A DNA stretch of 64,000 bases. It comes from Tenacibaculum aquimarinum (GTDB lineage: Bacteria > Bacteroidota > Bacteroidia > Flavobacteriales > Flavobacteriaceae). The DNA lies in NCBI RefSeq assembly GCF_022478115.1, contig NZ_JAKGSC010000001.1, positions 1,224,670-1,288,669 on the forward strand, read 5' to 3'. The notes under the pieces were generated by a model, which searched no databases, was not told where the DNA came from, and was given only the letters and a program-made list of their open reading frames with translations. The position numbers were made by a program, and so were the translations under genes. This document shows, piece by piece, positions 8,653 to 17,046 of the stretch. Every line of letters begins with the position of its first letter. Positions within the stretch are counted from its first letter, which is position 1.

Positions 8653-10026
8653 TTAAGAAATCTTCATTAAGGTTTTTAGTTGTTTTAATTTCCCTGTGTA
8701 AGGTGCGTAGCGTGTTGGTATGTCTAACCAGTTTCCTCTAGTAACAACTCCTTTTTTATGTGAAAAAGTGACGAATGTTTGTTTTCCATGATAACCTCCA
8801 ATTCCACTTTCTCCAACGCCACCAAAAGGTAATCTATGATTTGCGAAATGAACAGTTGTATCGTTTATAGTTCCGCCTCCAAAAGAATATTTAGCAATCA
8901 TTTTTTTAGCAAAACTTTTCTTTGAAGTAAAAACATAAAGCGCTAATGGTTTGTCATATTTGCCGATTATTGCATCAAAATCTTGCTCTGTTTTATAAGA
9001 AATCATTGGAAAAATAGGCCCAAAAATTTCTCCTTTCATAACTTCGCTATCTAAGCTAGGTTCATCAATTAAAGTTGGGGCAATGTAATTATCTTCTCTA
9101 TTGGTTTCTCCTCCAATTAAACAGTTTTCGTTTTCTAGCATTAGCGCTAAACGGTCAAAGTTTTTGGTATTTACAATTCTTGGATAGTCTTCTGTCGCTT
9201 GTGGATTTTCTCCATAAGCTCTAAAGATTTCCTCTTTAAAATGAGTGATAAATTTATCTTTTACAGATTTGTGAATCAATAAGTAATCAGGAGCAATACA
9301 AGTTTGTCCGCCGTTTATAAACTTACCCCAAACCAAGCGTTTTGCGGCTAATTTTATATTAGCAGTTCCATCTACAATACAAGGGCTTTTTCCGCCCAAT
9401 TCTAATGTAACAGGAGTTAAATGTTCAGCAGCAGCTTTGGCAACAATTTTACCAACTGGAACACTTCCTGTAAAGAAAATATAATCCCAACGTTGTGCTA
9501 ATAATTCTTGAGATGTTGATACTCCTCCTTCAACTACTGTAACATGATTTTTATCAAAAACAGCTTCAACAATTTCATTGGTAAGTTTACTAACATTTGG
9601 TGTTAATTCTGAAGGTTTTAAAACTACGGTGTTTCCTGCGGCTATTGCTCCAATTAGTGGTGCAAAAGCTAGTTGATATGGATAATTCCAAGGCGCAATA
9701 ATTAACGTTGTTCCGTAAGGTTCGCTATAAATTTTTGCTGAAGAAGGAAAGTTCAACATTGATGGTAAAACACGTTTTGGTTTGCTCCAAGAATGTATGT
9801 TTTTTAAGGTCATTTTTAGTTCTGCCAAAACAATTGATGTTTCAGTCATTACAGCTTCGTATTCAGATTTCTTAAAATCGTTATATAAAGCTTTTACAAT
9901 ATCGTTTTCTCTTTTTATGAGTTCTTTTTGAAGCTTTTTTAGAGCATTTTTTCTAAAAGAAATATCTTTGGTTTTTTGTGTAGAAAAATAGTTTTTTTGC
10001 GATTGTACTAATTCAGAAATACTCAT
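8653..10026 (-). CDS. Aldehyde dehydrogenase (NAD(P)+-dependent, fatty-aldehyde type)
   Basis: The 457-residue enzyme oxidises aldehydes to carboxylic acids. Catalytic Cys243 lies in GGQTC, the general base Glu209 in LELGGKSP, and the nucleotide-binding FTGSVPVGK is near residue 185. At about 457 residues with a C-terminal hydrophobic tail it belongs to the class 3 / fatty-aldehyde subgroup rather than the 500-residue class. It lies 3 bases downstream of the AlkB-like monooxygenase gene, a natural order for oxidising an aliphatic chain, although no alcohol dehydrogenase is next to it. Confidence 0.92.
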   Translation of the reverse strand: MSISELVQSQKNYFSTQKTKDISFRKNALKKLQKELIKRENDIVKALYNDFKKSEYEAVMTETSIVLAELKMTLKNIHSWSKPKRVLPSMLNFPSSAKIYSEPYGTTLIIAPWNYPYQLAFAPLIGAIAAGNTVVLKPSELTPNVSKLTNEIVEAVFDKNHVTVVEGGVSTSQELLAQRWDYIFFTGSVPVGKIVAKAAAEHLTPVTLELGGKSPCIVDGTANIKLAAKRLVWGKFINGGQTCIAPDYLLIHKSVKDKFITHFKEEIFRAYGENPQATEDYPRIVNTKNFDRLALMLENENCLIGGETNREDNYIAPTLIDEPSLDSEVMKGEIFGPIFPMISYKTEQDFDAIIGKYDKPLALYVFTSKKSFAKKMIAKYSFGGGTINDTTVHFANHRLPFGGVGESGIGGYHGKQTFVTFSHKKGVVTRGNWLDIPTRYAPYTGKLKQLKTLMKIS

Positions 10027-10029
10027 AAA

Positions 10030-11061
10030 TTAAATTTCTTTTAGTTTTTTATTCATTAAATTAAACCATAATGGTGGAAATAGAGAAAGTAACATCATGC
10101 CAGGATAACCTGTTGGCATTTGTGGACTTTCGGGTAATGTTTTTAAAAGTTGATAATGCTTTGCTCCATTATAATGATGATCGGAATGACGAGATAGGTT
10201 AAATAGCATTGCTTGCCCAATTACGTGGTCAGAATTCCAAGAATGTGTTCTTTTAACACGTTCGTAACGCCCGTGTTCATTCTGTTTTCTAAGTAGTCCG
10301 TAATGTTCTATATAGTTTACAGTTTCTAGTTGTAAAATTCCAAAAATTGCTGCTGCCAAAAATGCTAGCGTTACAAAACTTCCGAAGAAAAAGTAAATTC
10401 CGCCTACTAAAATGAAGTTGCAAATTGTGTAAATTATCATTCTATTTTGGATGTGAAACCAACTTCTTTCACTGTTTTTTAAACGAGTATTTTCAGCGTT
10501 CCAAGCTTGGCTGTAACTTTGAAAGTGAGAGCGAATCCAAAAAAGGTATAAAATTTCTCCTTTTCTTGCTGTAGCTGCATCCTTTGGAGTTGCTACATTA
10601 AAATGATGTCCAGCATTGTGGTAAGGTAAAAAATGTGTGTTTAAAGAAGTTAGTAATAAAATTTCTCCTAAAAATTCATCAAATCTATTGTTTCTATGGC
10701 CTAATTCATGACCAACGTTGAGTCCTATTGCTCCACACATTAATCCCATTGCGGTTATTCTTCCAATAATTTCAAAAGTTGCTAAATCTGTTTCTTGAAT
10801 TGCAACAAAAAACCATCCTAAAAATAGAACTTGGATAAGTACGGTTGCGTATAATATTGATGTATAAATTTTGTTTTCCTTCTCTTTTTGCTCTTCATCT
10901 TTTGTGAAATTTTCTTTATTTGGGTTAAAGAATAATTCTAGTAAAGGAATAAGTCCAAAGAAGGTTATTAAAGGTAAAAAAGTAAGCCAGCCAGTACTTG
11001 TAAAAGCGATAAAAACGGTGATTGGTAAAATGGAAATTGATAAATACTTAAGGGCTTTCAT
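10030..11061 (-). CDS. AlkB-like alkane/aliphatic 1-monooxygenase
   Basis: This 343-residue integral-membrane diiron enzyme has all the histidine boxes of the AlkB family: HELGH at 118-122, HNAGHH at 148-153, HSDHH at 292-296 and the AlkB-specific NYIEHYGL at 249-256. Several hydrophobic segments precede and separate the boxes, as expected of an inner-membrane hydroxylase. The family hydroxylates terminal methyl groups of alkanes or related chains, using rubredoxin electrons; no rubredoxin gene is in this window. The gene is followed by an aldehyde dehydrogenase gene, which supports chain oxidation. The true substrate is unproven. I leave the symbol empty because alkB-like enzymes in this group also include other hydroxylases. 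Confidence 0.9.
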   Translation of the reverse strand: MKALKYLSISILPITVFIAFTSTGWLTFLPLITFFGLIPLLELFFNPNKENFTKDEEQKEKENKIYTSILYATVLIQVLFLGWFFVAIQETDLATFEIIGRITAMGLMCGAIGLNVGHELGHRNNRFDEFLGEILLLTSLNTHFLPYHNAGHHFNVATPKDAATARKGEILYLFWIRSHFQSYSQAWNAENTRLKNSERSWFHIQNRMIIYTICNFILVGGIYFFFGSFVTLAFLAAAIFGILQLETVNYIEHYGLLRKQNEHGRYERVKRTHSWNSDHVIGQAMLFNLSRHSDHHYNGAKHYQLLKTLPESPQMPTGYPGMMLLSLFPPLWFNLMNKKLKEI

Positions 11062-11086
11062 GTTTTAAATTTGTCTAATATACAAA

Positions 11087-11773
11087 TTACAAACAAGCAT
11101 CCCAAATAGGGTCTTTTGGTGTTGGAGAAGTTAATTTTATTAATTCTTTACTTACTGGATGAATAAACTCAATTTTACGAGCGTGTAAATGAATACTTCC
11201 ATCTTTATTGCTGCGCTTTGCGCCGTATTTTAAATCACCTTTTATAATTGATCCAATAGTAGAAAGCTGTACTCTAATTTGATGATGACGCCCAGTTTCT
11301 AAATCAACTTCTAATAAAGAATAATTGTCTAATTTTTTTAGTAATTGATAATGTAAAGTTGCTTTTTTACTTCCATCAATTTCTTTGGAGTATGCAGTTG
11401 ATTTGTTGTTTTTGGGGTTTTTCTTTAAAAAATTTATCAGCGAATCTTTTTCTTTCTTTGGAAATTTTTCAACAACTGCCCAATAGGTTTTTTTTATTGT
11501 TTTTTCGCGAAGCATTTTATTTAAACGCTCTAAGGCTTTAGAGGTTCTTGCAAAAATTACAATTCCAGAAGTTGGTCTGTCTAATCGGTGAACTGTGCCT
11601 AGAAAAACTGCTCCAGGTTTATTGTACTTGTCTTTTATGTATTCTTTTACAACGTCGCTAAGTGGTTTGTCTCCAGTTTTGTCACCTTGAACAATATCTC
11701 CAGCGCGTTTATTAACAATTACTAAATGATTGTCTTCGTGTAAAACCTGTAAGTTTTCTTTGGTAGAGTGCAT
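11087..11773 (-). CDS. RluA-family RNA pseudouridine synthase
   Basis: The 228-residue protein has the pseudouridine synthase signature HRLDRPTSG with catalytic Asp65, and the late GRHHQIRVQL and HLHARKIEF blocks of the RluA family. It is at the short end for the family and lacks an N-terminal S4 domain, like the RluC/RluD-type domain alone. It probably isomerises a specific uridine in rRNA or tRNA, but the target site cannot be read. It lies 4 bases after engB, a ribosome-assembly gene, in one operon, which favours an rRNA target. Confidence 0.9.
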   Translation of the reverse strand: MHSTKENLQVLHEDNHLVIVNKRAGDIVQGDKTGDKPLSDVVKEYIKDKYNKPGAVFLGTVHRLDRPTSGIVIFARTSKALERLNKMLREKTIKKTYWAVVEKFPKKEKDSLINFLKKNPKNNKSTAYSKEIDGSKKATLHYQLLKKLDNYSLLEVDLETGRHHQIRVQLSTIGSIIKGDLKYGAKRSNKDGSIHLHARKIEFIHPVSKELIKLTSPTPKDPIWDACL

Positions 11774-11777
11774 AGAT

Positions 11778-12389
11778 TTATTTAAAATCTTTAGCTACGT
11801 CTTTATTTATTCCGTCAATAAATTCTAAAAATTCTTCACGTCCAAAACTTGTAGATGAAGAGGTTACAAATGAAGTAGGAATTGGGTCCCAAAAATTTGC
11901 TAATTTCTTTTTGTATGCATTAATTTGATTGTTCAATTTAGAGCTACCTAATTTATCTGCTTTTGTGAAAACAATACAAAATGGAATCTGATTGTCTCCT
12001 AGAAACTGCATAAACTCTAAATCAATCTTTTGCGGATCGTGACGAGAATCTATTAAGACAAATGTGCAAACTAACTGCTCGCGTTCTTTGAAGTAGTTTT
12101 CTATAAAAAATTGAAAAATGGTACGTTTCTTTTTAGAAATTTGAGCGTAACCATAACCAGGTAAATCTACTAAAAACCAATCGTTATTAATCTTAAAATG
12201 ATTTATAAGTTGAGTTTTTCCGGGTTTTCCGGAAATTTTAGCTAATTCTTTACGTTCCATTAACATGTTAATTAATGAAGATTTACCAACATTAGAACGA
12301 CCTATAAAAGCATATTCTGGAATTCTATCCTTTGGTGCTTTGGTAACATTACTGTTACTCATTATAAACTCTGCAGATTTTATTTTCAT
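11778..12389 (-). CDS. engB: Ribosome biogenesis GTPase EngB/YsxC
   Basis: The 203-residue GTPase assists 50S subunit assembly. The P-loop is GRSNVGKSS (residues 30-38), the switch-II/G3 region is DLPGYGYA, and the G4 motif is TKADK. Length is typical of YihA/YsxC/EngB. It sits between an alpha/beta hydrolase gene (8-base gap) and an RluA-type synthase gene (4-base gap), in one minus-strand operon. Confidence 0.95.
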   Translation of the reverse strand: MKIKSAEFIMSNSNVTKAPKDRIPEYAFIGRSNVGKSSLINMLMERKELAKISGKPGKTQLINHFKINNDWFLVDLPGYGYAQISKKKRTIFQFFIENYFKEREQLVCTFVLIDSRHDPQKIDLEFMQFLGDNQIPFCIVFTKADKLGSSKLNNQINAYKKKLANFWDPIPTSFVTSSSTSFGREEFLEFIDGINKDVAKDFK

Positions 12390-12397
12390 CCTGTTGT

Positions 12398-13162
12398 TTA
12401 GATGTTTTTTTCGGTTAACCAGTTTTCTAAAACTTGGTTAAATTCTTCTGGTCTTTCCATCATTGCTGCGTGTCCACATTTATCAATCCAAAATAAATCT
12501 GAATCTGGTAAATGTTTATGAAAATCATTTGCAACTTCTGGAGGAGTTACTGAGTCTTGTTTTCCCCAGATTAAACAAGTTGGCTGTTTCATGTTTGGTA
12601 AGTCTTTAGCCATGTTATGTCTTACTGCGCTTTTTGCAATAGCTAAAGTTTTTAACAGTGTATTTCTGTCATTAATTACCCCGTAAACTTCATCAATTAA
12701 TTCTTCGGTTGCAACTTCAGGGTCGTAAAATACTTCACGTGTTTTATTGGCTACAAATTCCTTGTCGCCTCTTCTTGGGTAATTATTTCCCATAGAATTT
12801 TCATATAAACCAGAACTTCCAGTTAATACCAATCCTGCAACATCTTTCGGATATTGTTTAATGTAGTAAAGTGCTATATGTCCTCCAAGAGAATTTCCTA
12901 ATAAAACAACATCTTCTAGTTTTTTATGCTCTATAAAATCATGTAAGAAATTAGCTAAGTTCTTAACATTTGTTTTTAATAGCGGAAGTGTGTATAAAGG
13001 TAATTCAGGAATTAAAACTTTATAGCCTTTTTTTGAAAAATGATCAAAGGTGTCGCCAAAATTACTTAAAGCTCCCATAAGTCCATGCAATACAATAATT
13101 GCTCTTCCTTCTCCAGCTTCAGCGTACGTAAACTTTCCTTCTGTTTTTAAATTGTTTGTCAT
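12398..13162 (-). CDS. Alpha/beta-fold hydrolase
   Basis: This 254-residue protein has the alpha/beta-hydrolase nucleophile elbow GNSLGGH with Ser91, an oxyanion motif LHGLMG near residue 25, an Asp in WGKQDSVTP and a catalytic His in CGHAAMMERP near the C-terminus. The cap region between them is short. The fold covers esterases, C-C hydrolases and others; the substrate cannot be read. It is the first gene of the engB-alkB-type operon, with an exact -7 element 26 bases upstream. Confidence 0.9.
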   Translation of the reverse strand: MTNNLKTEGKFTYAEAGEGRAIIVLHGLMGALSNFGDTFDHFSKKGYKVLIPELPLYTLPLLKTNVKNLANFLHDFIEHKKLEDVVLLGNSLGGHIALYYIKQYPKDVAGLVLTGSSGLYENSMGNNYPRRGDKEFVANKTREVFYDPEVATEELIDEVYGVINDRNTLLKTLAIAKSAVRHNMAKDLPNMKQPTCLIWGKQDSVTPPEVANDFHKHLPDSDLFWIDKCGHAAMMERPEEFNQVLENWLTEKNI

Positions 13163-13187
13163 TTATATTGTGGGTTTGACATAAACG

Positions 13188-13195
13188 CAAATATA
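13188..13195 (-). promoter_or_regulatory. -7 element of the hydrolase-engB-alkB-like operon
   Basis: On the minus strand this reads TATATTTG, an exact TAnnTTTG match, 26 bases before the hydrolase start. The gaps in the seven-gene run behind it are all 25 bases or less, so it may drive the whole set. Confidence 0.5.
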
Positions 13196-13300
13196 GTTTT
13201 TTTTTATTCATGATTAAATCATTTTTAAAATTAGGGTTTTCAACATAAAATCCAGAGTCAAACTGTTGTAAACATTGAAAAAGGTTAAATTTATCAACAA

Positions 13301-13330
13301 TGTGGTAAATTGTGGTAAAAAGTGGTAAAT
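13301..13330 (+). promoter_or_regulatory. Three tandem 10-bp boxes, probable MraZ operator
   Basis: Three back-to-back decamers share GTGGTAAA: tgtggtaaat, tgtggtaaaa and agtggtaaat. MraZ proteins are known to bind short direct repeats with 10-base periodicity in their own promoter (TGGG boxes in E. coli). The array covers the place expected for the -33 element, a TTG at 13310-13312, so repressor binding could block polymerase. Confidence 0.6.
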
Positions 13331-13336
13331 AATTTA

Positions 13337-13344
13337 TATTTTTG
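13337..13344 (+). promoter_or_regulatory. -7 element of the dcw cluster (mraZ promoter)
   Basis: TATTTTTG matches TAnnTTTG exactly and lies 26 bases before the mraZ start codon, just after the three putative MraZ boxes. Confidence 0.55.
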
Positions 13345-13370
13345 AATATTGATAAATTGATATTTATATA

Positions 13371-13838
13371 GTGATAAACTTAATTGGAACATACGAGTGT
13401 AAAGCCGATGCTAAAGGAAGACTGATGATGACATCAGCTTTTAAGAAGCAACTTGCGCCTGTGTTACAAGAGGGTTTTGTTGTTAAGAGAGCGGTTTTTC
13501 AGCCTTGTTTAGAGTTGTATCCAATGAAGGAATGGAACTTAATGATGGAGAAAATCAATAAGTTAAACAGGTTTGTTAAAAAGAATAATGATTTTATCCG
13601 TCGTTTTACGGCAGGTGTGAAAGTAGTTGAAATGGATGCTTCTGGAAGAATTTTAATTCCTAAAGATTTATGTCATTTTGCGGGAATTCAAAAACAAGTA
13701 GTGCTTTCTTCAGCAGTTAATATTATTGAGATTTGGGATAAAGACAAGTACGAGAAAGCTATTGATGATGCCGCTGTAGATTTTGCGGATTTAGCAGAGG
13801 AAGTAATGGGAAATACAGATGTAGATGAGTTATCATAA
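13371..13838 (+). CDS. mraZ: Division/cell-wall cluster transcriptional regulator MraZ
   Basis: The 155-residue protein has the two MraZ half-motifs of the AbrB-like fold, DAKGRL near residue 13 and DASGRILIP near residue 83. MraZ binds direct repeats in its own promoter and represses the dcw cluster. The start is GTG at 13371; no upstream ATG fits, and the N-terminus MINLIGTYECKADAKGR matches the family. It is the first gene of the cluster and overlaps rsmH by 14 bases. Three 10-bp direct repeats sit just upstream. Confidence 0.95.
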   Translation: MINLIGTYECKADAKGRLMMTSAFKKQLAPVLQEGFVVKRAVFQPCLELYPMKEWNLMMEKINKLNRFVKKNNDFIRRFTAGVKVVEMDASGRILIPKDLCHFAGIQKQVVLSSAVNIIEIWDKDKYEKAIDDAAVDFADLAEEVMGNTDVDELS

Positions 13839-14724
13839 TCCAGTTTTATTACACGAAAGTATTGATGCTCTTGATATTAAGGAAGATGGGGTTTATGTAG
13901 ATGTTACCTTCGGTGGAGGTGGTCATTCTAGAGAAATATTAAGTCGATTAGGTAAAAAAGGAAGATTGTTTGCTTTTGATCAAGATCCAGATGCGTTAGA
14001 GAATAAAATTGATGACGAGAGATTTGTGTTGATTGCAGAAAATTTTAGGTACATATCAAGGTTTTTAAGGTTTTACGGAATAAGTAAAGTTGATGGGGTT
14101 TTGGCAGATTTGGGAGTTTCATCTCATCAGTTTGATGTTGCAGAGCGTGGTTTTTCTACGCGTTTTGATGCGGATTTAGATATGAGAATGGATCAGAATT
14201 CGAAAAAATCAGCAAAATTCATTATCAATAAATATAGTGAAGAAAGGCTTGCGGACATTTTGTTTTTATATGGCGAGTTAAGAAACGGAAGAGCATTGTC
14301 TAAAAAGATAGTTGCATCAAGAAAAGAACAAGAAATTAGAACAAGTTTTCAGTTGAAGGAAGTGTTACAAGAGTTTCTTCCGAAGGCAAAAGAACATAAG
14401 ATATTAGCTCAGATATTTCAAGCAGTTAGAATTGAGGTAAATCAAGAGTTAGAAGTATTAAAAGAGTTTTTAGAGCAAATCCCCCAGCTCTTAAAACCAG
14501 AAGGAAGATTAAGTGTAATCTCATATCATTCTTTAGAAGATAGATTAGTTAAGAGATTTATACAGATGGGTAAATTTAGCGGCGAGCCAGAAAAGGATTT
14601 TTTTGGTAACACTAGTGAACCTTTGAAGAAAGTTGGCAAATTGATAATTCCAACCCCTGAGGAAATCAAATTGAACAACAGGGCTCGAAGCGCTAAGTTA
14701 AGAATAGCAACTTTAAAGAAGTAA
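13825..14724 (+). CDS. rsmH: 16S rRNA (cytosine(1402)-N4)-methyltransferase
   Basis: The 299-residue enzyme methylates C1402 of 16S rRNA. The SAM-binding loop TFGGGGHSREIL is at residues 29-40, preceded by the N-terminal YHNPVLLHESIDAL, and LADLGVSSHQFD and the C-terminal ISYHSLEDRLVK block are classical RsmH/MraW motifs. Length is normal. The ATG overlaps the 3' end of mraZ, showing translational coupling, and ftsL starts 1 base after the stop. Confidence 0.96.
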   Translation: MSYHNPVLLHESIDALDIKEDGVYVDVTFGGGGHSREILSRLGKKGRLFAFDQDPDALENKIDDERFVLIAENFRYISRFLRFYGISKVDGVLADLGVSSHQFDVAERGFSTRFDADLDMRMDQNSKKSAKFIINKYSEERLADILFLYGELRNGRALSKKIVASRKEQEIRTSFQLKEVLQEFLPKAKEHKILAQIFQAVRIEVNQELEVLKEFLEQIPQLLKPEGRLSVISYHSLEDRLVKRFIQMGKFSGEPEKDFFGNTSEPLKKVGKLIIPTPEEIKLNNRARSAKLRIATLKK

Positions 14725-14725
14725 A

Positions 14726-15055
14726 ATGAATAAGGTCAAAAAGAACGTGTATGGTATTCTTCGAGGAAGTTTTCTTACAGATGAATCTGCGTTTAAAAAT
14801 TGGCGAATAATCATATTTATAGTTGGGTTGTTGTTAATAATGATTTCTAGCGCTCACAGAGCGGATGAAAAAGTAGTGAAAATAGCAACACTTAATAAGA
14901 AGAAAAGGGAATTACATGCAGAGTTTGTAGATACTGGTACTATTTTAACTAGAATGAAAATGGAAAGTAGTATTCGGAAAAAAGTTAAGCCAACAGGTTT
15001 AGAAACAGCAAAAACGCCTCCCCAAAAAATAAAAGTAACCATTAATAAAGAGTAA
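14726..15055 (+). CDS. ftsL: FtsL-like cell division protein
   Basis: This 109-residue protein has a short basic cytoplasmic tail, one transmembrane segment (about residues 27-43) and a periplasmic helical stretch, the layout of the divisome protein FtsL. Sequence conservation in the family is very low, so the call rests on topology, length and position between rsmH and ftsI, the usual place of ftsL. It would link FtsQ with the FtsWI synthase complex. The C-terminal tail is rich in lysine and proline. Confidence 0.82.
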   Translation: MNKVKKNVYGILRGSFLTDESAFKNWRIIIFIVGLLLIMISSAHRADEKVVKIATLNKKKRELHAEFVDTGTILTRMKMESSIRKKVKPTGLETAKTPPQKIKVTINKE

Positions 15056-15059
15056 AAAG

Positions 15060-17045
15060 TTGAAAACGTTAAAAAAAAGCATATTAAATAAACTTTACGC
15101 AGTGGCGGGTTTAATGGCGCTTTTTTTTATTGCGATACTTTTTAAAATCTTTAATCTTCAATATGTTGATGGTGATAAGTATAGGAAACTTTCTGAGGAA
15201 ATAACCGAAAGAAACGATACAATTTTTGCCAATAGAGGTAATGTGTATGCTTCTGATGGTAATTTATTGGCGACTTCAATGTCAAAGTATACTATTAGAA
15301 TGGATGTTGTTGCGGTTAAGTCTGAAGTATTTGAGAAAAATATAAAAGAGCTTTCTAAGTCATTATCTAATATGTTGGGTAAATCTGTTAGTCACTATCA
15401 AAATAAACTTCGCGAAGCTAAAAAAAGAAAAAACAGGTATTTGTTAATTGCTAGAAACGTTGGTTATAATGACTACGTTAAAATGAAAAGCTTTCCTATT
15501 TTTAAATTAGGTGTTTATAGAGGTGGTTTTATTGCCGAACAAAAAACTGTACGAGCACATCCAATTGGTAAAATTGCTGAAAGAACAATTGGTTATGATG
15601 ATCATAGGGGAGGAGCTGGAATTGAAGGTGCTTTTGCTTCTTATATGGAAGGAGAAAATGGTTGGCGTTTAAAGCAGAAAATAGCAAAAAACCAGTGGAA
15701 GCCTATTAATGATGTAAATGAGAAGGAGCCAATTGACGGTAGAGATGTAATTACAACAATAGATGTAAATATTCAAGATGTTACGCATCATGCGTTGTTA
15801 AGGCAGTTGGAATATTTTGAAGCTGAACATGGTTGTGCCATAGTAATGGAAACCAAAACAGGAGAGATTAAAGCTATTGCTAATTTAGGAAGAACATCTA
15901 AAGGGAAATATTACGAAAAAAGAAATTATGCTGTTTGGGAAAGTCATGAACCAGGTTCTACTTTTAAGTTAGCAAGTTTAATGGCTGCTTTAGAGGATAA
16001 AGTTGTAGATACTTCAACTGTAATTGATACGGAAAAAGGAAGAATTTTTATTCACGGTAAAAAAGTAGAGGATAGCCAGCGTGGAGGTTATGGTAAAATA
16101 TCTTTGGCACGTACTTTTGAGGTTTCTTCTAATGTTGGTATTGTAAAGGCAATAAGAAAACATTACGATAAAAATCCGAAAAAATTTACTGATAGATTGA
16201 GTTCTTTTGGGTTGGATGAAATGACGGGTGTAAAAATTAAAGGTGAAGGAAAACCATATATTCCGCTTCCTTCAGATAAGAAAAGATGGAATAAAATTTC
16301 TCTAGAATGGATGGCTTGGGGTTATGGAGTTTCTTTAACACCATTACAAACATTGACATTCTACAACGCTGTTGCTAACGATGGAGAAATGGTAAAGCCA
16401 CGTTTTATAAAAGAGCTTCGTGTTGGTAGTAAGGTTGAAAAACGTTTTGATAAAGTAGTTTTAAAGAAGAAAATAGCATCACAAGTTACTATTGATAAAG
16501 TACGTAAAGTGATGGAAAATGTAGTTAAAAAAGGAACTGCAGATAACATATATTCCCCTAACTTTTCGATGGCAGGAAAAACAGGAACGGCAAAAAAGGT
16601 TGTTAATGGTGCTTATTCTAATAAGAACTATGTGGCTTCATTTGCTGGTTTCTTCCCTGTGAAAAATCCAAAATATTCTTGCATTGTAGTTGTTCATGAT
16701 CCTAAAAAAGAGAAGGGTTATTACGGAGCAATTGTGGCAGCGCCCGTTTTTAAAGAAATAGCACAAAAGATTTACACAACTACGCCAATAAATAATCAAG
16801 CTGTATCAGATACGGTTTCAATAAAAGGTATAGATAAAGATTATAGAAGTTATTACACTAGACTGCAAAAAGCTACCAAGAAAGTGCCGAATGTAAAAGG
16901 TATGAGTGGTATGGATGCTATTTCATTATTGGAAAACATTGGGTTAAATGTTCAGTTTTCTGGAACGGGAAAAGTAACCTATCAATCATTAACTATTGGT
17001 CAGGAGTTTAAGAAAGGAAATACAATCATTTTAAAGCTATCATAA
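15060..17045 (+). CDS. ftsI: Septal penicillin-binding protein (PBP3/FtsI type)
   Basis: The 661-residue bitopic transpeptidase cross-links septal peptidoglycan. One N-terminal transmembrane segment (about residues 13-31) is followed by a dimerisation domain, then the transpeptidase domain with Ser300 in STFK, SSN at 356-358 and KTG at 507-509. A single PASTA-like domain follows from about residue 607 (VPNVKGMSGMDAISLLENIG), a feature seen in many Bacteroidota FtsI proteins. The start is TTG at 15060, 4 bases after ftsL. It pairs with FtsW, encoded downstream. Confidence 0.93.
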   Translation: MKTLKKSILNKLYAVAGLMALFFIAILFKIFNLQYVDGDKYRKLSEEITERNDTIFANRGNVYASDGNLLATSMSKYTIRMDVVAVKSEVFEKNIKELSKSLSNMLGKSVSHYQNKLREAKKRKNRYLLIARNVGYNDYVKMKSFPIFKLGVYRGGFIAEQKTVRAHPIGKIAERTIGYDDHRGGAGIEGAFASYMEGENGWRLKQKIAKNQWKPINDVNEKEPIDGRDVITTIDVNIQDVTHHALLRQLEYFEAEHGCAIVMETKTGEIKAIANLGRTSKGKYYEKRNYAVWESHEPGSTFKLASLMAALEDKVVDTSTVIDTEKGRIFIHGKKVEDSQRGGYGKISLARTFEVSSNVGIVKAIRKHYDKNPKKFTDRLSSFGLDEMTGVKIKGEGKPYIPLPSDKKRWNKISLEWMAWGYGVSLTPLQTLTFYNAVANDGEMVKPRFIKELRVGSKVEKRFDKVVLKKKIASQVTIDKVRKVMENVVKKGTADNIYSPNFSMAGKTGTAKKVVNGAYSNKNYVASFAGFFPVKNPKYSCIVVVHDPKKEKGYYGAIVAAPVFKEIAQKIYTTTPINNQAVSDTVSIKGIDKDYRSYYTRLQKATKKVPNVKGMSGMDAISLLENIGLNVQFSGTGKVTYQSLTIGQEFKKGNTIILKLS

Positions 17046-17046
17046 A

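Noticed and set aside
7917..13162. Toxin or defence function for the nitroreductase/AlkB operon
   Set aside because: All proteins are recognisable metabolic or ribosome-assembly families, with no defence domains.
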